Source: Neoroseomonas alkaliterrae (lineage in GTDB: Bacteria; Pseudomonadota; Alphaproteobacteria; Acetobacterales; Acetobacteraceae). Taken from it: a stretch of DNA of 64,000 bases. A program made the translations under genes and the position numbers. Under the pieces are notes generated by a model that was given only the letters and a program-made list of their open reading frames with translations, did not search any database and was not told the origin of the DNA. Position 1 is the first letter of the stretch. Each line of letters begins with the position of its first letter. The stretch is taken from NCBI RefSeq assembly GCF_014199195.1, contig NZ_JACIJE010000002.1, positions 1-64,000 on the forward strand, written 5' to 3'. This document shows, piece after piece, positions 41,701 through 49,047 of this stretch.

Positions 41701-42317
41701 TTGATGCCCGCCAATGGCGGCTCCTGCGGGAGCTGCAACAGCCCGGCGAGCGCCTGCCCCTGGTCCTCGCTTCTGCCGAGGAGGGGGCCTTTCGAGCCGT
41801 GGTCTGTGGTTGGGTTTCCGCCGAGGGGCTCCATGAGGTCCGGTCATTCGCGGACCTGCAGGCTCTCATGGTTGATTGGGACGGCCAGGAACCGCCCAAT
41901 GGAGCCTGGAAGACCGCGCGCCTGCAGTTGGCGGCCAAGGCGCGGCAGCACGTCTCGGAGCTGGCTCAACGATGCGCCGCCGCTGCGGCGGTGAGCCGAG
42001 TCGCGCAGGCGGAGGCGGCGCGGCTTCGACTGATCGAAGAGCTGGGCCGAACCCTCATCTGCTTCGAGCCAGATACGAACGACCTCAACGGCAAGTTTCA
42101 CCGCCTTGCCACCGAGCGGACCGCCACGGCAGAGCGACTCCAGCATGTGTATGGCCGCCTCGGCGGCTACCCAGAGTGGGACGAGTTCCAGCTCGCTGAC
42201 TTGCGCGAATTCCGCACGGGTCTAACGGGAAACCAGGTCAAGACCCGCCTCACTGGGCGCGAATTGGACGCAGCGATGGCCGACCCTCGGTGGGCGTTGG
42301 CGCTACCCACGAGCTGA
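38760..42317 (+). CDS. PLD-SNF2 helicase of the defence operon
   Basis: 1185 residues. N-terminal phospholipase D-like module: His-Ala-Lys at 145-147, Gly-Ser-Gly-Asn-Glu-Ser at 163-168 and a Glu at 178, the HxK-N-E set of PLD nucleases (a single copy, so a dimer is needed for activity). SNF2-type helicase follows: Asp-Glu-Val-Gly-Met-Gly-Lys-Thr at 296-303, Asp-Glu-Gly-His at 406-409, Ser-Ala-Thr-Pro-Met near 446, and Gln-Arg-Ile-Gly-Arg-Val-Asp-Arg-Ile-Gly-Gln near 823-833. The C-terminal 250 residues are unassigned. It is the probable effector: DNA translocation plus cleavage. Last gene of the operon. Confidence 0.9.
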   Translation: MSASLRDVTWPRFLRAPDGQLVARLYEPALRRAVRYDRCCAYFSSSVLSAAASGFGAFIQRVLDGEVVNKPAIRLLVNEELSEADVAALLDAGQEAPLVQALLAQLGSPETALQKRRLEMLAWLAREGWLEVRVGIMRQADGILHAKFGLFVDAQKDAVVFAGSGNESANGLRGNYEKLEISWSWGDAERHVHFRDEFEALWSGNDPAVASVPLPQAVRDALIKLAPDVPPVAEAEDNLRRQRAAMLWSYALAAPYMPEGGAATCDAMAPVTLWPHQRRVVAEAASAWPEGRLLCDEVGMGKTVEAILILRRLLAGRGVKRALLLPPANLLPQWQGELREKGGLRVPRLEGPRTLVWPDGTKQTVAGLAEALEQDLLLLSRETARTEGNLPILLAARPWDLVLLDEGHAARRASQIEGEFNTPTLLLGLLRRLQATGQARSFMILSATPMQTHPWEPWDLLQVLGEGGLWLSGFHVVSRFYEALAALERGQLSRREALALARILAATPQRPSPPAELSLPPVEDAEAFAQALRFLPAEARTRTVAWLRSCSPLARRMHRNTRRTLRRYYEMGLLERPPPQRDVREDPFDFETQEEREVYEAVTRYIDRRFDELEGQKPGKGFVMTIYRRRAASSPVALRKSLERRAMGLKAVIAQRAYDDTVLDLEDAEELEDLLNVKLTSALPETPQEAAAELAEVEDLLSRIASLGGLDTKRDRLVAWTKKLTADGRGVLIFTGYTDTMEYLRDALASAFGSAVASYSGEGGAVRAGQAWIPASKEAVTAALRAGTIKVLVCTDAASEGLNLQAAGALVNFDLPWNPSKVEQRIGRVDRIGQELPVLPIVNLYLQDSVDERVYRALARRCGLFETFVGPMQPVLSQAIRMLIGKEHVDEEALAKAAEAIRKNPAVMQAFPEDEPAALQAEEGLFRPEQVETLLSALEGTGIRVKAESNTVHLIGTGPLRIVTHPSGVVAHPEASCVDGLDARQWRLLRELQQPGERLPLVLASAEEGAFRAVVCGWVSAEGLHEVRSFADLQALMVDWDGQEPPNGAWKTARLQLAAKARQHVSELAQRCAAAAAVSRVAQAEAARLRLIEELGRTLICFEPDTNDLNGKFHRLATERTATAERLQHVYGRLGGYPEWDEFQLADLREFRTGLTGNQVKTRLTGRELDAAMADPRWALALPTS

Positions 42318-42485
42318 CTCGGTGGCGGGGTTTGTTCCAAGGGCCACTCGCGATGCGAACTTGCCACACGCCCGTGGCTTCAAATTCAGAATAATATCAG
42401 TCTCTTAAAGCTTGTAGACTAGATCGCCGAAGTCCCAAGGTGCGGAGAGAACCACCGTTGCCGAGAGAGAATTCCAGCCCGCCTT

Positions 42486-42507
42486 GACCTTGGCGCCCCC
42501 CAAGGTC
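42486..42507. terminator. 8-bp perfect hairpin between the defence operon and tRNA-Arg
   Basis: GACCTTGG and CCAAGGTC form a perfect 8-bp stem around a six-base C-rich loop, 169 bases after the helicase stop and 77 bases beyond the tRNA 3' end. There is no T-run on either side. The surrounding stretch (about 42370-42450) is notably AT-rich. It may end transcription from either side or mark the island junction. Confidence 0.4.
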
Positions 42508-42583
42508 GCCGCGCCAACCCTGGCCCAACCTGCGGTTCCAGGCGCCACCCGCCCAACCGGAGAGCGAGTTTGCAGGAAGAAAT

Positions 42584-42659
42584 GGTGTCCCCGAGAGGAT
42601 TCGAACCTCCGGCCCCAGGATTAGGAATCCTGTGCTCTATCCTGCTGAGCTACGGGGAC
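42584..42659 (-). tRNA. tRNA-Arg (anticodon CCT)
   Basis: 76-base cloverleaf including encoded CCA on the minus strand. Acceptor stem GTCCCCG/CGGGGAC; D stem GCTC/GAGC; anticodon stem CAGGA/TCCTG around the loop TTCCTAA, giving anticodon CCT (reads AGG); variable loop GGGCC; T arm GGAGG-TTCGAAT-CCTCT with one G-T pair. It stands at the junction between the defence operon and core genes. tRNA genes are common insertion points for islands, but no second copy of its 3' end was found in this window. Confidence 0.95.
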
Positions 42660-42684
42660 ATCCAGCATCACGTCTACCACGCTC

Positions 42685-43632
42685 TCACCGCCGCCGGAAC
42701 CGCTCCACCGCCGCGACGAGCGCCGTCCGCACCCCGGGTTCAAGCGCCGAATGCCCCGCGTCCGGCACCACTGTCAGCCGGGCCCCCGGCCAGGCGGCCG
42801 CCAGTTCGAACGCCGTCTCCGGCGGGCACACCATGTCGTAGCGGCCCTGCACGATCTCGGCCGGGATGTTCGCGATCCGCCCGATCCGCCCGAGCAGCCC
42901 TTCCTCCGGCAGGAACAGATCATGCGCGAAGTAGTGTGCCTCGATCCGCGCGAGCCCCAGCGCGGTCCGGTCCTGCGCGAAGGAGGCGACGGTCTCCGGC
43001 GAGGGCAGCAACGTCGAGCACGAACCCTCGTACTGGCTCCAGGCCCGCGCCGCGGGCAGATGCACCGCCGGGTCGGGGTGGCACAGGCGCTTCAAATAGC
43101 CTCCGAGCAGGTCGCCCCGCTCCTCGGGCGGCAGGTGCTCGGCAAAGGCCGCCCAGGCGTCGGGGAAGACGCGCCGCAGCCCGGTGAGGAACCACTCCAC
43201 CTCGGTCCGCCGGCCGAGGAACACGCCGCGCAGCACGCAACCTGACACGCGCTCGGGATGCTCCTGCGCATAGGCGAGGGCGAGCGTCGAACCCCAGGAA
43301 CCGCCGAACAGGAGCCACCGTTCGATGCCGAGGAAACGGCGCAGCGTCTCGATGTCGCCAACCAGATGCGGCGTCGTGTTCTCGCGCAGCTCGCCGAGCG
43401 GGCGCGACCGCCCCGCCCCGCGCTGGTCGAAGATGACCACGCGCCAATGCCCGGGGTCGAAGAAGCGCCGATGCACCGCGCCGGCGCCCGCACCGGGACC
43501 ACCGTGCAGGAACAGCACCGGCTGGCCGCGGGGATTGCCGACCTGCTCCCAATACATGACATGACCGCCCGAGAGCGGCAGCAGGCCGGTCTCGTAGGGC
43601 GCGATATCGGGAAAGAGGTCGCCGCGGGGCAT
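42685..43632 (-). CDS. pip: proline iminopeptidase
   Basis: 315 residues. Alpha/beta hydrolase with oxyanion motif His-Gly-Gly-Pro-Gly at 43-47, nucleophile Ser112 in Gly-Gly-Ser-Trp-Gly, catalytic Asp in Gly-Arg-Tyr-Asp-Met-Val and His in Asp-Ala-Gly-His-Ser near the C-terminus. The start pattern (Asp-Leu-Phe-Pro-Asp-Ile-Ala-Pro-Tyr) is the family hallmark. The enzyme releases N-terminal proline from peptides in the cytoplasm. Start 43632 is preferred since family similarity begins there; an ATG at 43683 would add 17 residues but has its GGAGG only one base away. Divergent from the zinc-finger gene at 43732. Confidence 0.92.
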   Translation of the reverse strand: MPRGDLFPDIAPYETGLLPLSGGHVMYWEQVGNPRGQPVLFLHGGPGAGAGAVHRRFFDPGHWRVVIFDQRGAGRSRPLGELRENTTPHLVGDIETLRRFLGIERWLLFGGSWGSTLALAYAQEHPERVSGCVLRGVFLGRRTEVEWFLTGLRRVFPDAWAAFAEHLPPEERGDLLGGYLKRLCHPDPAVHLPAARAWSQYEGSCSTLLPSPETVASFAQDRTALGLARIEAHYFAHDLFLPEEGLLGRIGRIANIPAEIVQGRYDMVCPPETAFELAAAWPGARLTVVPDAGHSALEPGVRTALVAAVERFRRR

Positions 43633-43731
43633 CGGCGCAAGATGTGCCCAAGGCCGCGCCGGGCTGCAACGGTCTGTCGTCATGCCTCCGCGATTCCGGT
43701 GCGGCGCGTCCTGCTGTATCGTGGAGGTTCC

Positions 43732-44487
43732 ATGGCAGAAACGCCGTCCGCCTCCCCCCGCTCCGCCGCCGCCGGCCAGACCGCCTGCGGGGTCTGCGGG
43801 CGCGAGAGCCGCCAGCCGCCGTTCCGACCGCCGCCGCCCGAGCAGGCGCCCGACCTCGACCTTCGCCCCGGCGAGCCGGTGCGCTCGACCATGGCGCGCT
43901 GGCTGCAGCAATGCCCGCATTGCGGATACGCCGCCCCCTCGATCGCGCGGGCGCACCCGGCCGCGGCGGCGGCGGTCCATGCCGCGCCGTTCCGCGCGCT
44001 GATCCAGGACGCCTCCCACCCGCCGGTCGCGAGGCGCTTCCTCGCCTGGGCGCATGTGCTCGAGGAGACGGGCGCGCTGCACGCCGCCGCCGAGGCCACG
44101 CTGCAGGCCGCCTGGGTGGCCGATGACGCGGGCCGTCCCGACCTTGCCAGCGCCTGGCGGCAGGAGGCAGTGGCGCTCTGGCGCTCCGGCCCGCCGCTCG
44201 ATGCCGAGCAGACGGTGCGCGTCATTGACGCCCTGCGACGCGCGGAAGCCTGGGAGGATGCCGAGGCCACCGCCGCCGAACTCGCCGGCCTGCATCCGCC
44301 CGAGGCGGTCGCGCAGGTTGTCGCGCTGGAGCGGCGGCTGATTGCCGCGCGGGATTCGGGCCGGCACACGGTCGCCTCCGCGCTGCCGCCGCCGGCCCGG
44401 CGGCCCCATGCGACGCATCAGCGGCGCGACCACGCCCCGGGTGGCGGGCTGATGGGCTGGTTGCGCCGGCTGTTCGGGCGGGGCTGA
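43732..44487 (+). CDS. unknown protein with two CxxC zinc motifs
   Basis: 251 residues from ATG 43732 (GGAGG five bases before). Cys-Gly-Val-Cys at about residue 20 and Cys-Pro-His-Cys-Gly-Tyr near 62 form a probable zinc ribbon, spaced like DUF2225 proteins. The middle is a TPR-like helical region (Phe-Leu-Ala-Trp-Ala-His-Val-Leu-Glu-Glu-Thr-Gly; Ala-Ala-Trp-Val-Ala-Asp-Asp-Ala-Gly). The C-terminus ends in a short hydrophobic Gly-Trp-Leu-Arg-Arg-Leu-Phe. Function unknown. Divergent from pip; not in an obvious operon. Confidence 0.75.
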   Translation: MAETPSASPRSAAAGQTACGVCGRESRQPPFRPPPPEQAPDLDLRPGEPVRSTMARWLQQCPHCGYAAPSIARAHPAAAAAVHAAPFRALIQDASHPPVARRFLAWAHVLEETGALHAAAEATLQAAWVADDAGRPDLASAWRQEAVALWRSGPPLDAEQTVRVIDALRRAEAWEDAEATAAELAGLHPPEAVAQVVALERRLIAARDSGRHTVASALPPPARRPHATHQRRDHAPGGGLMGWLRRLFGRG

Positions 44488-44539
44488 GGGCTGAAGGGGC
44501 AACCAGGTTGACCACCCGCCCGTATCGCTGCTAGATAAC

Positions 44540-44552
44540 GTTATTATATAAC
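44540..44552 (+). promoter_or_regulatory. Zur-type zinc operator
   Basis: GTTAT-tat-ATAAC, a perfect dyad in an AT-rich 25-base island within otherwise 70% GC DNA, ends 16 bases before the start of the zinc-binding protein gene. It matches the GTTATA-type core of Zur boxes, where zinc-loaded Zur represses zinc-uptake genes. The Zur gene itself is not in this window. Confidence 0.75.
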
Positions 44553-44568
44553 ATTGCGTGAGTGCGAG

Positions 44569-45537
44569 ATGCTCCGCCGAACCTTCCTCGCCCTGCCGCC
44601 GGCGCTTCTGGCGGCGCGGGTTTCCGCCCAGCCTGCCCGCCTGCCCGTGGTCGCCTCCTTCTCCATCCTCGGCGACATGGCCGCGCAGATAGGGGGGGAG
44701 CGGATCGCCCTGACGGTGATCGCCGGCGCCGATGCCGATGCGCATGGATTCCAGCCCCGTCCGTCCGATGCCGCCGCGTTGCGCGGGGCAAGGCTGGTCC
44801 TGCGCAACGGCCTCGGTTTCGACGCCTGGATGGACCGCATGCTGCGCGCGGCCAGTTTCCAAGGCGCCGTTGTCACGACGACCGAGGGCATCACCCCTCG
44901 CATGATGGAGAGCCATCATCACCATGGCCACGGCCATGGGCACGCACACGGCCACGACCACGGCGCCGGCCGTCGCACGCAGCACAGCGTCGGCCCCCGC
45001 CGTGTGCCCGACCCGCATGCCTGGCAGGATCTCCGCCATGGCCAGGCCTATGTCCGCACCATCGCCGCGGCGCTCGCCGCCGCCGATCCGGGCGGCGCGG
45101 ATGGCTATCGCGCACGCGCTGATGGCTATCTCGCTCGCCTCGCCGCTCTCGACTCCTGGGTCCGCGCCGAGATCGCAGCCGTGCCGCCGGCGCGCCGTCG
45201 CGTCGTCACCAGCCATGATGCCTTCGGCTATTTCGGCGATGCCTATGGGATCACCTTCCTCGCTCCACAGGGTGTCTCGACCGAGGCGGAGCCTTCCGCC
45301 CAGCAGGTCGCGCGGCTGATCCGGCAGATCAAGGCAGAGAACATCACCGCAGTATTCATGGAGAACATAGCGAATCCGGCCACGCTGCGCCGTATCGCGG
45401 CCGAGGCGGGGGTCACGGTCGGCGGCCGCCTCTATGCGGACGCGCTCTCCGGGCCGGGCGGTCCAGCGCCGACCTACGAAGCGATGTTCGGCCACAATGT
45501 CAGGCTGCTGGTGCCGGCCATGCGGGGCGCCGCATGA
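44569..45537 (+). CDS. znuA: zinc ABC transporter substrate-binding protein (ZnuA-like)
   Basis: 322 residues. An N-terminal signal peptide (Arg-Arg-Thr-Phe-Leu-Ala-Leu-Pro ... Val-Ser-Ala) exports it to the periplasm. Zinc ligands: His59 (Asp-Ala-His-Gly-Phe), His150 (Asp-Pro-His-Ala-Trp), a Thr-Ser-His-Asp-Ala-Phe later, and an acidic ligand near the C-terminus. Residues 116-131 are a His-rich loop characteristic of zinc rather than manganese binders. Preceded by a Zur-type box. The permease and ATPase genes are not next to it; the following gene is an outer-membrane protein, overlapping by four bases. The TTG five codons upstream is less likely. Confidence 0.88.
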   Translation: MLRRTFLALPPALLAARVSAQPARLPVVASFSILGDMAAQIGGERIALTVIAGADADAHGFQPRPSDAAALRGARLVLRNGLGFDAWMDRMLRAASFQGAVVTTTEGITPRMMESHHHHGHGHGHAHGHDHGAGRRTQHSVGPRRVPDPHAWQDLRHGQAYVRTIAAALAAADPGGADGYRARADGYLARLAALDSWVRAEIAAVPPARRRVVTSHDAFGYFGDAYGITFLAPQGVSTEAEPSAQQVARLIRQIKAENITAVFMENIANPATLRRIAAEAGVTVGGRLYADALSGPGGPAPTYEAMFGHNVRLLVPAMRGAA

Positions 45538-46748
45538 TGCACGGGCGGATAGGGCTCGCGGCTGCGCTGCTCATGGCTGCGCCGGCCGTCGCGCAGGAAT
45601 TCCCGCAGCTCTCGGTCGAGACCGATCTCGGCCTCTATTCCATCACAACGACACGCGCGTCCGATGCCGAGCGCCGTGGTACGAGCATCTTCCTCTTCGG
45701 GGAGATCGCCGCCGGCCTGCATATCGCGCGCGGCCTCTCGATCCAGGGCGTGCTGGCCTTCGAGCCGATCGGAGAGGGGGATTCGACAGGCGGCACGCCC
45801 CAGGACGGCGTGATCGGCTTCCGGCGGCAAGCGGCCTTCCTCGAGGCGCTGTTCCTGGAGTGGAAGCCGGCCGAGACGCTCACTCTCCATGGCGGCCGCT
45901 TCGTCGCGCCTTTCGGGCGAGGTCATCATGACTTCCCCGGGATCCTCACGCGCGTCCGCGCGCACGAGGTGCAGATGATCGGCGACAGTCTTGGCGTCGG
46001 CGGCAGCTGGACGTTCCTCTCGCACCCGGATTTCGGCGAGCACGACATCTCGGCCGCGCTCTTCACGCTCGACCGCACCTTTCTCTCATCGACTTGGCTG
46101 ACGCGCCGTCGCTGCTGCGACGAGCGGTACGAACGCTTCAATCGCAACACGCGGCAGCAGGGCGGCCCCGCCAATACCGGGCAGCTTGACAGTTTCGCCC
46201 TCGCCCTTGATGGGGATGGTATCTCCTGGGCGCCGGGCCTGTCCTACCATCTCGCTCTCGTCAGCCGGGCGGCCGGGCTGGATGGCACCGCCCGCGAATG
46301 GGGCTATGCGGCTGCGCTGCGCTACCAGCACCGCTGGTCGGCGGACCATTGCACGCTGTTCTTCGCCGAGGCCGTGCAGTTCCGCGGGGCCGGAGGCCGC
46401 CCACGCACCGAGCTGACGATCCTGGGAAGCGATCCCAATACCGGCGATCCGGTCGAGGCGATTCTGGACACCACCCTTTCCGAGCGCCGGACCTTCACGA
46501 CGCTCGGCGTCCAGCACCGCTACGGCGACTGGCGCGCGACGCTCGCCTGGCAGCGCGACCAGCGCAAGCGCAGCACCGACTCGCTGCCAACCGAGAACTA
46601 TGTCGAGGCCTCGGTCGGCCGCGATCTCGGCGCCGGCTTCGGGCTCGATGTCGGCTACCAGTACGGGCGCTCGGTGCGGGAGGAGACGGGCCGCCTCGGC
46701 ACCTCCCACGCCGTGCTGCTGCGCCTCGGCTACAGCGGCGGCTTCTGA
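45534..46748 (+). CDS. outer-membrane beta-barrel protein, zinc operon
   Basis: 404 residues with a signal peptide (Ala-Ala-Ala-Leu-Leu-Met-Ala-Ala-Pro-Ala-Val-Ala-Gln). The mature part shows alternating amphipathic strands with aromatic edges (Gly-Leu-Tyr-Ser-Ile-Thr, Ala-Leu-Arg-Tyr-Gln-His-Arg-Trp, Val-Gly-Tyr-Gln-Tyr-Gly) and ends Arg-Leu-Gly-Tyr-Ser-Gly-Gly-Phe, with the C-terminal Phe required for barrel insertion. It is translationally coupled to ZnuA and downstream of the Zur box, so it probably serves zinc entry across the outer membrane. The family is not otherwise recognised. Confidence 0.78.
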   Translation: MMHGRIGLAAALLMAAPAVAQEFPQLSVETDLGLYSITTTRASDAERRGTSIFLFGEIAAGLHIARGLSIQGVLAFEPIGEGDSTGGTPQDGVIGFRRQAAFLEALFLEWKPAETLTLHGGRFVAPFGRGHHDFPGILTRVRAHEVQMIGDSLGVGGSWTFLSHPDFGEHDISAALFTLDRTFLSSTWLTRRRCCDERYERFNRNTRQQGGPANTGQLDSFALALDGDGISWAPGLSYHLALVSRAAGLDGTAREWGYAAALRYQHRWSADHCTLFFAEAVQFRGAGGRPRTELTILGSDPNTGDPVEAILDTTLSERRTFTTLGVQHRYGDWRATLAWQRDQRKRSTDSLPTENYVEASVGRDLGAGFGLDVGYQYGRSVREETGRLGTSHAVLLRLGYSGGF

Positions 46749-46767
46749 TCCGTGGCAGACTCCGGCC

Positions 46768-47463
46768 ATGGCGCCGGATACGCTCCGCCACTGGCTCCAC
46801 CCGAGGGACATCGCCGAGGCGCGTGCGGCGCAGGCGGAGATGGCCGCCCGCCTCGTCACCACGGACGACCTGCCGCCCCCACCCTGGCGCCTGGGCGGCG
46901 CCGATGCCAGCAACACGCGCTTCGATCCCGCGCGGCGCGTGCATGCGGCGATCGTCACGCTCGATCCTGCCGGCGGCGTCCTCGCCACCGCCACGGAAAG
47001 CCGCATCGCCGATTTCCCCTACATCCCCGGCTATCTCGGCTTCCGCGAGGTGCCCGCGCTGGCCGCCTGCTGGGGGCGGCTTGCCGTGAAGCCCGACATC
47101 ATCCTGGTGGACGGGCAGGGCATCGCGCATCCGCGCGGCCTCGGGCTCGCCTGCCATCTCGGCCTCGTGCTCGGCGTGCCCACCATCGGCGTGGCGAAAT
47201 CCCTGCTGGTGGGGGAGGGCGAGCCGGGCCCCGATCCAGGCGATTCCGCGCCGGTCCGCTGGAAGGGCGCGGTCATCGGCATGGCGCTGCGCACGCGGCG
47301 CGGGGCGCGGCCGCTCTACCTGTCCTCCGGCCACCGCGTCGGGCTCGCCACGGCGGCCGCGATCGTGCTCGGCGCGACGGGCGGCCGCCGGCTGCCGGCG
47401 CCGATCCGCGCCGCGCACCAGGCCGCCAATGCCGCCCGGCGCGGCGCTACTTCGCCGCCTTGA
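46768..47463 (+). CDS. nfi: endonuclease V
   Basis: 231 residues. Deoxyinosine-specific repair nuclease. Conserved sites: Asp46 (Gly-Gly-Ala-Asp-Ala-Ser; the usual form is G-x-D-x-S-F), Tyr-Ile-Pro-Gly-Tyr-Leu-Gly-Phe-Arg-Glu at 85-94 (wedge and catalytic Glu94), Val-Asp-Gly-Gln-Gly at 114-118 (catalytic Asp115) and Gly-Val-Ala-Lys-Ser. The segment after Asp46 (Asn-Thr-Arg-Phe) differs from the common form. It cuts one base 3' of deaminated adenine. Start ATG 46768. Its 3' end overlaps the convergent polyphosphate enzyme gene by 17 bases. Confidence 0.9.
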   Translation: MAPDTLRHWLHPRDIAEARAAQAEMAARLVTTDDLPPPPWRLGGADASNTRFDPARRVHAAIVTLDPAGGVLATATESRIADFPYIPGYLGFREVPALAACWGRLAVKPDIILVDGQGIAHPRGLGLACHLGLVLGVPTIGVAKSLLVGEGEPGPDPGDSAPVRWKGAVIGMALRTRRGARPLYLSSGHRVGLATAAAIVLGATGGRRLPAPIRAAHQAANAARRGATSPP

Positions 47464-48931
47464 GCGCCACCTCGAGCCGGTCGGCGAGGGTGGCGATCAC
47501 CTTGACCCGGGCATGCAGCTTGTTGTCCGCCTCCACCAGCGTCCAGGGCGCCTCGCGTGTCGAGGTCCGCTCGACCATCTCGCAGACCGCGGCCTCGTAG
47601 GCGTCCCATTTCTCGCGGTTGCGCCAGTCCTCGGCGGTGATCTTGTGCTGCTTGAAGGGCGTCGCCTCGCGGTCCTTGAAGCGGCGATGCTGCTCGTCCT
47701 TGCTGATGGCGAGCCAGAACTTCGCCACCACCGCGCCATGGCCGGCGAGTTGCGCCTCGAAATCGTTGATCTCGGCATAGGCGCGCCGCCAGTCCGGCTC
47801 CGCCGCGAAGCCCTCCACACGCTCGACCAGCACGCGCCCATACCAGGAGCGGTCGAAGATCGTCAGCCGCCCGGGCCGGGGCACATGCCGCCAGAAGCGC
47901 CACAGATAGGGCTGCGCGCGCTCCTCCTCCGAGGGAGCCGCGACCGGCACGATTCGGTAGGCACGCGGGTCGAGCGCGGCGGCAAGCCGCCGGATCGCGC
48001 CCCCCTTGCCGGCCGCGTCATTGCCCTCGAACACCGCGACCACGCTGATCCGGCCATAGCGCTTGTGGCGCGTCGCGCGCGCAAGCCGGCCCTGCACCTC
48101 GGCCAGCCGGCGCTCGTAATCCTCGCGCGACATCGCTTGCCGCAGTTCGAGCGCGCGAATCACATTGACCTTGTCCGGCACCGTCGCCGCCGGTGCAGGG
48201 GCCGCGGCCGGCGGCTCCGGCGCATCGAGCCGCGCGCGCAGCGCGGCGAGCAGGTGCCGGCCGACGAAGAGCGCACGGTAGCGGTCGTCGGCCGCCGGCA
48301 CGACGGTCCAGGGCGCCTCGGCGGTCGAGGTTTCGCGCACGAAGGGCTCGCAGACCGCGATGAAGTCGTCGTAGTGCTCGAACAGTTTGCGGTCGTAGCG
48401 GGTGACCTTCCAGGAGGTCTCGCGGTCCTTCTCCAGCGCCTTGATGCGGCGCTTCTGCTGCGCCTTGGAAAGGTGGAACCAGTATTTCAGCAGCAGCACG
48501 CCTTCCTGGGCGAGCATGCGCTCGAGGCGCATGATCTCCTCCATCCGCGCGGCGAAGTCGCCGGCGGAAAGCCTGCCGAGCACCCGCTCGAGGATCGGAA
48601 TGGTGTGCCAGGCGCCGAAGAAGACGCCGATCCGCCCCTTGGGCGGCAGCGCCCGCCAGAAGCGCCACATGGGCGGGTGGGCGGCCTCCTCCTCGGTCGG
48701 CAGGCCGAAGCCCGAGACCTCGATGAAGCGCGGGTCCATCCATTCGTTGAGCAGGTGGACGGTCTCGCTCTTGCCCGCGCCCTCCACGCCGGCGATCAGG
48801 ATCAGCACCGGGAAGCGCGGCCTCTGCCCGAGCGCGCGCTGCACGGCGAGAAGGTCGCGGCGCAGCGTCTCCTCCTCGCGCTTGTAGTCGGCCTTGGCGA
48901 CCTTGTGCTCGAGTTCGGCCGCTTCGAACAT
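47447..48931 (-). CDS. pap: polyphosphate:AMP phosphotransferase (two PPK2 domains)
   Basis: 494 residues, a tandem PPK2. The N-terminal copy has Gly-Val-Glu-Gly-Ala-Gly-Lys-Ser at 48-55; the C-terminal one has Gly-Asn-Asp-Ala-Ala-Gly-Lys-Gly-Gly near 300 and Phe-Asp-Arg-Ser-Trp-Tyr-Gly-Arg-Val later. Two-domain members (class II) transfer phosphate from polyphosphate to AMP, making ADP; normally the C-terminal domain is active, consistent with the N-terminal lid Trp-His-Thr replacing the usual Arg-Ser-Trp-Tyr. Start 48931 gives the family opening (Met-Phe-Glu-Ala-Ala-Glu-Leu); a Met 15 codons earlier is less likely. Confidence 0.9.
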   Translation of the reverse strand: MFEAAELEHKVAKADYKREEETLRRDLLAVQRALGQRPRFPVLILIAGVEGAGKSETVHLLNEWMDPRFIEVSGFGLPTEEEAAHPPMWRFWRALPPKGRIGVFFGAWHTIPILERVLGRLSAGDFAARMEEIMRLERMLAQEGVLLLKYWFHLSKAQQKRRIKALEKDRETSWKVTRYDRKLFEHYDDFIAVCEPFVRETSTAEAPWTVVPAADDRYRALFVGRHLLAALRARLDAPEPPAAAPAPAATVPDKVNVIRALELRQAMSREDYERRLAEVQGRLARATRHKRYGRISVVAVFEGNDAAGKGGAIRRLAAALDPRAYRIVPVAAPSEEERAQPYLWRFWRHVPRPGRLTIFDRSWYGRVLVERVEGFAAEPDWRRAYAEINDFEAQLAGHGAVVAKFWLAISKDEQHRRFKDREATPFKQHKITAEDWRNREKWDAYEAAVCEMVERTSTREAPWTLVEADNKLHARVKVIATLADRLEVALKAAK

Positions 48932-49047
48932 GACGCTTTCCTCACCCTGCGCGCCTGACGCGGGCGCATCCTTCATCCGGTATCATGCATGGTGCTGCGG
49001 GGCGACGGTAGCGCGAAGCGAGCAGGGGGAGGGTTCGCGCGGGCCGC

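Noticed and set aside
32349-42317. Assignment of the operon to BREX or DISARM
   Set aside because: No PglZ, BrxC or BrxL-like protein is seen, and no DUF1998 protein; the PLD is fused to the helicase and the methylase is of the DUF1156 type.
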